A DNA stretch of 5,414 nucleotides from Bacteroidota bacterium (GTDB lineage: Bacteria > Bacteroidota > Bacteroidia > Chitinophagales > Chitinophagaceae): the NCBI GenBank assembly GCA_023429365.1, contig JAEYVW010000200.1:1-5414 (forward strand), given 5' to 3'. This document shows, in pieces, positions 1 through 4,802 of the stretch. Positions within the stretch are counted from its first letter, which is position 1. Every line of letters begins with the position of its first letter. Position numbers and translations under genes: made by a program. The notes under the pieces were generated by a model, which saw nothing but the letters and a program-made list of their open reading frames with translations, ran no database searches and was not told the DNA's origin.

Positions 1-4
1 AATC

Positions 5-18
5 TAATCCCTAATCCC
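5..18. repeat. Two tandem TAATCCC heptamers at the left edge
   Basis: TAATCCC occurs twice in direct succession (5-11 and 12-18). The preceding bases AATC could be the end of another copy and the following AAAATCC a decayed one. The array may continue to the left outside the window. It has the same 7-bp period as the larger block at 4669-4787 but a different unit sequence. Two copies alone could be chance; the second heptamer locus in the same window is what makes this worth listing. Confidence 0.5.
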
Positions 19-28
19 AAAATCCTGG

Positions 29-67
29 CCTCAGTTTTCCCCAATTTTCAAAACCAGGGTTCTGAGG
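29..67. other. Imperfect inverted repeat, possible hairpin
   Basis: CCTCAG (29-34) is the perfect inverse of CTGAGG (62-67), and the inner TTTT (35-38) can pair with AAAA (50-53), leaving CCAGGGTT (54-61) as a bulge. A competing pairing is CCTGG (24-28) with CCAGG (54-58). No good T-run follows on either strand. It could be the terminator of a gene left of the window or a leader structure, but the large bulge makes this weak. Confidence 0.25.
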
Positions 68-128
68 TATGTTTTAATAATTCATTGATTCATAATAAAA
101 CCCGCGTGGGATGGCTGCGGATATGGCT

Positions 129-149
129 GGGTTTTACACCACAAAACCC
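129..149 (+). promoter_or_regulatory. Perfect 7-bp inverted repeat in the leader of the Ppx-like gene
   Basis: GGGTTTT (129-135) and AAAACCC (143-149) are perfect inverse copies around the 7-nt loop ACACCAC. The structure ends 66 nt before the chosen start at 216. It could form a leader hairpin or be a two-fold protein site. The motif ATGGCTG occurs three times around it (111-117, 123-129, 174-180). No function can be assigned from sequence; the symmetry supports reading this stretch as noncoding. Confidence 0.35.
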
Positions 150-180
150 TGCTTTTGCACACCCCTGAAAGCGATGGCTG

Positions 181-198
181 TTTTCATTATTTTCATTA
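181..198. repeat. Tandem 9-bp direct repeat TTTTCATTA x2
   Basis: TTTTCATTA occurs twice without a gap (181-189 and 190-198) and ends 17 nt before the chosen start codon at 216. A perfect AT-rich duplication is a plausible slippage product. A copy-number change would alter the spacing between any promoter and the start of the exported Ppx-like gene. Confidence 0.6.
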
Positions 199-215
199 GG
201 AAAATTATATCAGCT

Positions 216-1355
216 ATGCGCAGTGCTTATTGGAAAACATTATCAGTCGCCGGCCTTTTGGTGGCTCATTTTTTTGTAGGTGCACAACCGAACCAGGCAA
301 GTAACGACAAAGCAGACCTATATACGGGTATTGAAGTAGGGTCGAAAGGCGTCAAGATGAGCCTGCTTGAAATTGGCCGAAATGCAAGGATCAATGGAAC
401 ATTCAATATCCTGAAGGATACTTCGGTCAATACGGATTTTATTTCTTTCTCCACGCCCACTTTCGATGCTACACTCAAGGGACTTAGCAGTCTTTATGAT
501 GTAGCCACAAAAAAATACGGCGTTACTCCCGGCAATATTTTTACTGTCGTCAGCAGTGGAGTACAGATGCAGGCTGCCAAAGACCAGAAAAATGCATGGA
601 TCAAACTGCTCATCGATTCATTTCGTGTCAAGATCAATGAGCCTAACCGGCAGGTGGAAGTGATCGACGCGTTGCAGGAAGGGCGCTTATCGCACCTCGG
701 TATCGTACCGGAGTCAAAAAGATTCAGCACGTTCCTCATCGATATCGGAAGTGGCAATACAAAAGGAGGCTTCTTCCCTTATGATAATACTAAAGACTTC
801 AGGCTATTCAATCTCAACTGGGGTACAAAAAGCGTAGCGAACGCGACAGAAAAAAGATGCGAGGAATTTGATAAAACCCTGACCAATTTCAATAAGCAAT
901 TGTACAGGGTACTGGTAGCTGCAGAGGAGCAGGAGATCATCTTCGCAGTGAATGCCAGCGGTGCGTATAATATGAATGATTACATCGCCTTTAGCGGAGG
1001 GATTGCCTGGGCTGTGGCGACCCTTATCAAACCAGAAATGTCAGGTAGTTCTATTGTAACGGTAACCTACGATGATGTGCAGAAGTTTAGTGAGACACTA
1101 TATAAAAACTATACTGCTCTTTCCTCAGGTAAATTGGCCGGTACGGCTCCGAAAGGGATCGATAAAGAAATGCTGTCGGCTGAAATCAATCGTGTGCATA
1201 AAGTATTCGATCAGCGATCAATGCTGGCAGGTACCGGTCTTATGCTGAAGATCATGCGCCAGTTCAAATCGGTTTATGAAACCAAACAATTTTATCTAGT
1301 AAAAAACGGTCAGGTTGGATGGATATCAGCCTATGTTGATCAGCATACGAATTAA
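216..1355 (+). CDS. Exported Ppx/GppA-like (ASKHA-fold) protein
   Basis: This 379-residue protein belongs by motif order to the Ppx/GppA branch of the ASKHA superfamily, whose known members hydrolyse polyphosphate or pppGpp in the cytoplasm. Visible blocks are a first phosphate loop GIEVGSKGVKM (38-48; families usually have DxGSNS), QEGRL (154-158) at the place of the EEARL block, with E155 as the candidate catalytic glutamate, a second phosphate loop DIGSGNTKG (176-184), NWGTKS (201-206) and SGG (260-262). The C-terminal helical part is present and no HD domain follows. Residues 1-23 form a classic signal peptide ending VGA before Q24, so the mature protein should be exported; this is unusual for the family. 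I chose the ATG at 216 because it gives this signal peptide; the frame is open from an ATG at 111, but that adds 35 residues of unlikely sequence. The stop is 1 nt from that of the convergent hydrolase. Family fold is fairly secure; substrate and activity are unknown. Confidence 0.85.
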   Translation: MRSAYWKTLSVAGLLVAHFFVGAQPNQASNDKADLYTGIEVGSKGVKMSLLEIGRNARINGTFNILKDTSVNTDFISFSTPTFDATLKGLSSLYDVATKKYGVTPGNIFTVVSSGVQMQAAKDQKNAWIKLLIDSFRVKINEPNRQVEVIDALQEGRLSHLGIVPESKRFSTFLIDIGSGNTKGGFFPYDNTKDFRLFNLNWGTKSVANATEKRCEEFDKTLTNFNKQLYRVLVAAEEQEIIFAVNASGAYNMNDYIAFSGGIAWAVATLIKPEMSGSSIVTVTYDDVQKFSETLYKNYTALSSGKLAGTAPKGIDKEMLSAEINRVHKVFDQRSMLAGTGLMLKIMRQFKSVYETKQFYLVKNGQVGWISAYVDQHTN

Positions 1356-1356
1356 A

Positions 1357-2136
1357 TCAGCTTGCGTGACGGGGGTGCGACATTGAAGTTGTGGAACCTG
1401 TAAAGCCGGTGGAAGTAGCAATATCGATCATCACGGCTTTTATCTGTCGTTCAGTTTCGTCGCGGTAGAGATTGGCACCCCGGCTATTGAGATGCACACC
1501 ATCGATGGTTAAATGCAATTTTCTTTTCCTGCTCAACTGGTCGGGACAACCGAGCACCCGACACTGGAACGCGTCGAGATAACATGTACTCCAGTACCCA
1601 TCCATCAGGTAGCTCCTGGTACGGCAACGACGGAGATATCCGTCAAACACCGCACCGGCATCCACCAGGCCGCAGCCAGTTTCGATAGCAATATCCCTTA
1701 TTATGGCATTGTATAAAGCCCGCTTTTTGTTGATAGGGGCCTCCAGATCCTCACAAATGCAACCGAGTGTTGCGACAATGACAGTGGCATTAGTTCTTTG
1801 CTTGATATTGTCAATTGCAGAGCGATAAGCCTGCTCGAAAGCTTCGGGATTATCGAGAACGTCATTATCGCAGCCCGCAAATTTTTGCCTGAATAGAAAA
1901 CTTCTTTTGCTCATTTCGGGTGCCAGCAGATCCGTGAGACCACCCTCGAAAAAGATCATATCATAGACCGATGCATCCAGCTTCTTTATCGCCCTATCCG
2001 TGATCCGGGCCAGGGTTTCACCGTCAACCCCCGCATTATCAACCTCCCAACCCGGATTTTTCGAAGCGAGCCATTTGACCCAGTCCACCCCTTTTTTGCC
2101 TTTCACTAAACTATCTCCGATAAAAAGAATTTTCAT
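1357..2136 (-). CDS. Cytoplasmic SGNH/GDSL-type hydrolase
   Basis: This 259-residue protein starts MKILFIGDSL, the block I signature of SGNH hydrolases, with S9 as nucleophile. Block II fits NAGVDGET (34-41, G36). Block III fits GGLTD (65-69), where the usual Asn of GxND is Thr68. Block V is DGVH (212-215), giving D212 and H215 for a Ser-Asp-His triad. There is no signal peptide, so it should be cytoplasmic, unlike many secreted carbohydrate esterases of this clan. Between block III and block V lies a longer segment with C171, C185, C192 and C197; the protein has eight cysteines in total. Known members are esterases, lipases or acyl-thioesterases; the substrate here cannot be read. The gene is convergent with the Ppx-like gene and divergent from the membrane acyltransferase 128 bp away. 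A functional link to that acyltransferase (acyl transfer versus removal) is only a guess from position. Confidence 0.88.
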   Translation of the reverse strand: MKILFIGDSLVKGKKGVDWVKWLASKNPGWEVDNAGVDGETLARITDRAIKKLDASVYDMIFFEGGLTDLLAPEMSKRSFLFRQKFAGCDNDVLDNPEAFEQAYRSAIDNIKQRTNATVIVATLGCICEDLEAPINKKRALYNAIIRDIAIETGCGLVDAGAVFDGYLRRCRTRSYLMDGYWSTCYLDAFQCRVLGCPDQLSRKRKLHLTIDGVHLNSRGANLYRDETERQIKAVMIDIATSTGFTGSTTSMSHPRHAS

Positions 2137-2161
2137 TCGCTCTTTTATGTTTAAACCGGGT

Positions 2162-2187
2162 GCAAATTATTTTTTTTAAAGGTCCAA
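2162..2187 (-). promoter_or_regulatory. Possible promoter of the SGNH hydrolase gene
   Basis: Read on the minus strand, TTG (2187-2185) is followed after 15 nt by TAATTTGC (2169-2162), close to the Bacteroidota -7 box TAnnTTTG but one base short between TA and TTTG. The spacing is also shorter than the usual 19-21 nt. A transcript would begin about 20 nt before the ATG at 2136. Only a weak match. Confidence 0.25.
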
Positions 2188-2204
2188 CGTTAAAAGAAAT
2201 GCGT

Positions 2205-2237
2205 GAACTGCATATTTATTTAAACGGAATGCAGTTC
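2205..2237. promoter_or_regulatory. Perfect 9-bp inverted repeat in a divergent spacer
   Basis: GAACTGCAT (2205-2213) and ATGCAGTTC (2229-2237) are exact inverse copies separated by 15 nt, with 24 bp between arm centres. They lie in the 128-bp spacer between the divergent hydrolase and membrane acyltransferase genes, upstream of both starts. The form suits an operator for a dimeric regulator touching both promoters, or a cruciform. No regulator gene is adjacent, so the partner is unknown. Confidence 0.45.
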
Positions 2238-2252
2238 TATATTAAAATGTTA

Positions 2253-2260
2253 TAATTTAC
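2253..2260 (+). promoter_or_regulatory. Possible -7 box of the membrane acyltransferase gene
   Basis: TAATTTAC matches TAnnTT of the Bacteroidota -7 consensus but lacks the final TG. It ends 4 nt before the ATG at 2265, so the message would be nearly leaderless. No TTG is present at the expected -33 distance. The symmetrical arms at 2205-2237 would overlap the upstream promoter half. Confidence 0.25.
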
Positions 2261-2264
2261 AGGT

Positions 2265-3437
2265 ATGACCCCGACTGCTTCCACCTATCGCGTGGCGTCC
2301 GTTGACATCCTCAGGGGATTGATCATGATCATTATGGCCCTCGATCATACCCGGGATTTCTTCCATATCACAGCGATGACCGCCGATCCGCTGGATCCAG
2401 CCACCACTACCCCGGCTTTGTTTTTCACCCGTTTTATAACGCATTATTGTGCCCCAGGCTTTGTATTCCTGTCGGGATTGTCGGCCTGGCTTTCATCCCG
2501 GAAAAAGACAAAAGCCGAAGCCAGTGTATTCCTGGTGAAAAGAGGTTTCTGGCTGGTGATAGTCGAAGTCACCCTGGTAAGTTTGGGTATTACCTTCAAC
2601 CCATTTTACAACTTCATCATCCTGCAGGTCATCTGGGCCATTGGGTGGAGTATGATCATACTCGGTTTGTTGATGCGGATCTCTTACAAGGTGGTGCTTT
2701 GGGTCGGCTTCCTCCTTGTGCTGGGACATAATATCCTGGATTATTTCAGCCCACCGGCTAACAGCACGCTTGCTTATCTGATGGGAACACTACTTACTTC
2801 CCAGGGCATGTTTTTATCGATCGACAGCACGCATACCATTGGCATATTTTACGCCATACTTCCCTGGACAGGTTTAATGCTGCTCGGATACTGCATGGGG
2901 GTTTGGTTTCAAAGAGATTTTCCGGCAAAAAAAAGACAACGATTTCTGCTAATTACCGGCGCAGCGGTCTCTATTTTGTTTATTGTATTGCGACTGGCCC
3001 GGGGTTATGGTGATCCCGGGGCATGGGATGGCAACTCGCTATACTCATTTTTAAACACAAGTAAATATCCACCGTCGCTACAGTTTTCATGCATGACGAT
3101 CGGCCCCGCACTGATCCTACTTTCGCTGTTGGAAAATATTCGCTCGGGCTGGACCCGCGTGGTTTCGGTATACGGGCGTGTACCCTTCTTTTATTATATT
3201 CTACATTTTTATTTGCTGCACACGATACTTGTTATCGTTTTCTTCGCAACGAACCATACCGTAGCCCAAATTTCCGAACCGCAATCACCTTTCTTTTTCA
3301 GGCCCTCCCAATTCGGCTACCCGCTTTGGGTCGTATACCTGATCTGGATTTCAGTTGTTGCCTTTTTATATTTTCCATGTCGATGGTTTAATAAATATAA
3401 AACGCAGCATACTCAGTGGTGGTTAAAATACATTTAG
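2265..3437 (+). CDS. Polytopic membrane protein, DUF1624/HGSNAT-like acyltransferase
   Basis: This 390-residue integral membrane protein matches the bacterial DUF1624 group (heparan-alpha-glucosaminide N-acetyltransferase catalytic domain, COG3503). The N-terminal signature SVDILRGL (12-19) followed by MALDHTRDFF (24-33) is typical. APGFVFLSGLSAW (63-75) is the second conserved block. NTSKYPPSL (264-272) and YGRVPFFYYILHFYLLH (303-319) are the C-terminal blocks, resembling the GRxPxxxYxxH segment of membrane acyltransferases. I count about ten hydrophobic segments, near 12-28, 60-78, 94-112, 117-136, 142-160, 190-213, 226-244, 274-291, 305-328 and 353-371. The human relative transfers acetyl from acetyl-CoA across the membrane onto a glucosamine end; the bacterial substrate is generally unknown, probably an envelope sugar. 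The start at 2265 places the signature at the usual distance from the N-terminus. The next gene lies 162 bp downstream, so co-transcription is uncertain. Confidence 0.9.
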   Translation: MTPTASTYRVASVDILRGLIMIIMALDHTRDFFHITAMTADPLDPATTTPALFFTRFITHYCAPGFVFLSGLSAWLSSRKKTKAEASVFLVKRGFWLVIVEVTLVSLGITFNPFYNFIILQVIWAIGWSMIILGLLMRISYKVVLWVGFLLVLGHNILDYFSPPANSTLAYLMGTLLTSQGMFLSIDSTHTIGIFYAILPWTGLMLLGYCMGVWFQRDFPAKKRQRFLLITGAAVSILFIVLRLARGYGDPGAWDGNSLYSFLNTSKYPPSLQFSCMTIGPALILLSLLENIRSGWTRVVSVYGRVPFFYYILHFYLLHTILVIVFFATNHTVAQISEPQSPFFFRPSQFGYPLWVVYLIWISVVAFLYFPCRWFNKYKTQHTQWWLKYI

Positions 3438-3552
3438 CCTGGGTATATCTGGGGACACTTTTTTCACCGCAATTTTGACCAACCAGGGTCTAAGTACTAC
3501 TCCGTTTCCGCTTTCACCTAATTTTTGGTTAAAGCAGGGCTGCTGTAAATGC

Positions 3553-3599
3553 GGTGTGTAATTGAAAGTTTTAATTTTTCAACACCAAAAACCAGGTGT
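3553..3599 (+). promoter_or_regulatory. Competing stem-loops in the lipoprotein leader
   Basis: ACACC (3582-3586) can pair with GGTGT upstream (3553-3557) or GGTGT directly before the start codon (3595-3599), but not with both. The upstream pairing is supported by an inner stem, TTGAAA (3562-3567) with TTTCAA (3577-3582). The downstream pairing makes a 5-bp hairpin with an 8-nt loop touching the ATG at 3600. The geometry resembles a translational switch or thermosensor, but the stems are short and AT-rich and may be chance. Confidence 0.3.
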
Positions 3600-4073
3600 A
3601 TGAAAAAACTATACTTTATTGCTGCATTGTTTGTCTCCTTTGTTTTACTGGGTAGTTGCAGTAAGGATTTTCTAAAAAGATATGATGATCGTATCGAAGG
3701 CGGGGTATGGCGTCTTGTCGATGTTGACAGGCTCGGCTGGGGCGGTAGTTCCGGCAATCTTCCGTTCAGGGATGGAGAATTTGTATTTAAGGATGACGGG
3801 CAGCTCGAATACACCAATAGCAACGGTGAGTTGTACAAAGGCAGCTGGGATATCCGCCGCGACTGGATGGCCGGCCAATGTTTTACTGATGAAAACGGTG
3901 TGTACTCCTGCGACGACCGGTATGTGCGTAGTCTGCGTATCACGGCAGTCAATTTTACCACCCAGGATATTCGGTCTGAATTTTTTGATGAGATCATCTT
4001 TACAGGTACTAACCGCTTCAAAGCCTACCTGTACACCGGTACCAGGAGTTATGTATTTCGGTTCAGGAGATAA
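3600..4073 (+). CDS. Small lipoprotein, possibly lipocalin-like
   Basis: This 157-residue protein begins with two lysines, a hydrophobic stretch (4-17) and a lipobox LGSC (17-20), so C20 should be lipidated and residues 1-19 removed by signal peptidase II. The mature N-terminus CSKDF loosely resembles the Bacteroidota surface lipoprotein export signal, where acidic residues follow the cysteine, so surface exposure is possible. The body alternates short beta-like stretches: GGVWRLVDVDR (34-44), GEFVFKDDGQLEYT (59-72), GSWDI (81-85), SLRITAVNF (111-119), EIIFTGTNRFKAYLY (131-145) and SYVFRFRR (150-157). This fits a small lipocalin-like barrel with the W37 start motif. C94 and C104 could form a disulfide. 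The frame is open from an ATG at 3549, but only the ATG at 3600 gives a proper lipoprotein signal. Ligand and role are unknown. Confidence 0.85.
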   Translation: MKKLYFIAALFVSFVLLGSCSKDFLKRYDDRIEGGVWRLVDVDRLGWGGSSGNLPFRDGEFVFKDDGQLEYTNSNGELYKGSWDIRRDWMAGQCFTDENGVYSCDDRYVRSLRITAVNFTTQDIRSEFFDEIIFTGTNRFKAYLYTGTRSYVFRFRR

Positions 4074-4092
4074 GCCAGTCTGTGGCTTTATC
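4069..4092. terminator. Bidirectional hairpin between convergent genes
   Basis: GATAAGCCA (4069-4077) pairs with TGGCTTTATC (4083-4092) with one bulged T and a 5-nt loop GTCTG. The hairpin covers the TAA of the lipoprotein gene (4071-4073) and most of the stop of the HATPase-like gene (4091-4093), where a shared terminator is expected. No strong U-run follows on either strand, so termination may be weak, or the hairpin may protect 3' ends. Confidence 0.5.
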
Positions 4093-4477
4093 AATTATCG
4101 TTATCAGGGAAGCTAAAGGAAATGGCCGTAGTTTCGGGCCTGGGAAGTGTGATGCTGAGCCTTCCGCCAAACCGTTCAGCCAGGGAATTTACCTGTTGCA
4201 ACTCGCTCGCCATAGCAAACCCATGTACGCTCCCAGATTCCTGCACTTCGAGTACCACGATATTTCCATGTCTCCTGGCGGTAAACCGGATACAGGTATC
4301 GCTCACATGTTTCACCACCGTTGAGATCATACGGCTCAGTACTGAACTAATGTATTGCGTGTTGCAGGTGATCGCCAGGTCAGCAGGTACATCATTCAGA
4401 AAAAAACTCTGATTTTGCACCGCAGCAGGGAGAAATACTTCACTCAGCCGGTCTACCAGCTTATTCAGGTTTTCCAT
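4091..4477 (-). CDS. Small degenerate HATPase-like protein
   Basis: This 128-residue cytoplasmic protein follows the order of a histidine-kinase-type ATPase (GHKL/HATPase_c) domain, but without a sensor, HisKA or receiver part. VLSRMISTVVKHV (46-58) sits where the N box should be, with the key Asn positions replaced by R49 and T53. VQESGSV (78-84) sits at the G1 box, with Asp replaced by E80 and the second Gly by V84. SLAERFGGRLSI (98-109) and ISFSFP (119-124) match the last helix-strand part of such domains. The G2 glycines are missing. ATP binding is thus doubtful; it may be a partner-binding pseudo-ATPase or descend from a kinase or anti-sigma factor. The gene converges with the lipoprotein gene (17-nt gap) and diverges from the methyltransferase gene. 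The fold assignment is by pattern only; the family resemblance is moderate. Confidence 0.75.
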   Translation of the reverse strand: MENLNKLVDRLSEVFLPAAVQNQSFFLNDVPADLAITCNTQYISSVLSRMISTVVKHVSDTCIRFTARRHGNIVVLEVQESGSVHGFAMASELQQVNSLAERFGGRLSITLPRPETTAISFSFPDNDN

Positions 4478-4485
4478 AAAATATA

Positions 4486-4516
4486 AAATACTATATACAC
4501 GTAAAATGGCACCAAA
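4486..4516 (-). promoter_or_regulatory. Possible promoter of the HATPase-like gene
   Basis: On the minus strand TTTG (4516-4513) is followed after exactly 19 nt by TAGTATTT (4493-4486). Spacing and TTTG fit the Bacteroidota -33/-7 pattern, but the -7 box has mismatches at two of its six fixed positions. The ATG at 4477 lies 8 nt downstream, so the leader would be very short or absent. Confidence 0.35.
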
Positions 4517-4652
4517 CCTGTCTCCAAGTGCTAATAAAATGTTTAAACCTGCTCATTTCCCTTACTCACATGAGATTACAAAACAATGACACTTGAAGCG
4601 TGAAAAAAATAGACGATAATGGCATTGTCCTATAGAAAAAACTTATGGTGGG

Positions 4653-4674
4653 CTTGTAGAATTTAAACTACAAG
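4653..4674. repeat. Inverted repeat at the left end of the heptamer block
   Basis: CTTGTAG (4653-4659) is the exact inverse of CTACAAG (4668-4674), with an 8-nt loop AATTTAAA. The right arm overlaps the first TACAAGG heptamer (4669-4675). The left arm could also pair, over 6 bp, with the TACAAG of units at 4676 and 4697, so the hairpin can slide over the array. This may mark how the block started, or may be chance. Confidence 0.5.
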
Positions 4675-4710
4675 GTACAAGGGACAAGGGACAAGGTACA
4701 AGGGACAAGG
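4669..4710. repeat. Six tandem KACAAGG heptamers
   Basis: Six gapless 7-bp units: TACAAGG, TACAAGG, GACAAGG, GACAAGG, TACAAGG, GACAAGG (starts 4669, 4676, 4683, 4690, 4697, 4704). Only the first base varies, between T and G; the other six are invariant. The strand shown is rich in A and G. The next base begins the second heptamer family in the same register. Function unknown; slippage-prone intergenic repeat. Confidence 0.95.
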
Positions 4711-4787
4711 AACTCACGACTCACCACTCACCACTCACGACTCACAACTCACAACTCACCACTCACCACTCACCACTCACTACTCCC
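4711..4787. repeat. Eleven tandem NACTCAC heptamers
   Basis: Ten perfect units and one imperfect last unit (TACTCCC) follow without a gap. The first base reads A, G, C, C, G, A, A, C, C, C, T along the array, so all four bases occur there while ACTCAC is constant. The array continues the 7-bp phase of the KACAAGG units, making a 119-bp block. The strand shown is almost only A, C and T. The array ends 19 nt before the methyltransferase start and fills the place where its -33 promoter region should be. It is not a CRISPR array: there are no spacers. Confidence 0.95.
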
Positions 4788-4794
4788 CTCTCCC

Positions 4795-4802
4795 TATCTT
4801 CG
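4795..4802 (+). promoter_or_regulatory. Putative -7 box of the methyltransferase gene
   Basis: TATCTTCG matches the Bacteroidota -7 consensus TAnnTTTG at five of six fixed positions. It ends 4 nt before the ATG at 4807, so transcription should begin at or next to the start codon and the message would be leaderless or nearly so. No TTG lies 19-21 nt upstream; that position is inside the NACTCAC array. Confidence 0.45.

Noticed and set aside
52..60. AACCAGGGT shared between 52-60 and 3481-3489
   Set aside because: A single 9-mer match in 5.4 kb is expected by chance and the positions relative to genes differ.
111..215. N-terminal extension of the Ppx-like gene to an ATG at 111
   Set aside because: It would place 35 unlikely residues before a textbook signal peptide, and the stretch holds an inverted repeat and direct repeats typical of a leader. 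Without homologue alignment a start at 174 cannot be fully excluded.
3459..3464. T6 run after the membrane acyltransferase as an intrinsic terminator
   Set aside because: No stable hairpin precedes the run; only a direct repeat of CTGGG lies before it.
3533..3544. AGCAG and CTGCT inverted repeat
   Set aside because: The loop is only 2 nt and the arms 5 bp, with no supporting context.
3549..3599. N-terminal extension of the lipoprotein to an ATG at 3549
   Set aside because: The added 17 residues would precede a perfect lipoprotein signal (two lysines, hydrophobic core, LGSC) and block its function.
4082..4324. Plus-strand reading frames opposite the HATPase-like gene
   Set aside because: They mirror the minus-strand gene, lack recognisable domains and have no leader signals.
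4583..4628. ACAATG and CATTGT as an inverted repeat
   Set aside because: Only 6-bp arms 34 nt apart in AT-rich sequence; expected by chance.
4669..4787. CRISPR array
   Set aside because: Units are 7 bp and contiguous, with no spacers and no cas genes nearby.
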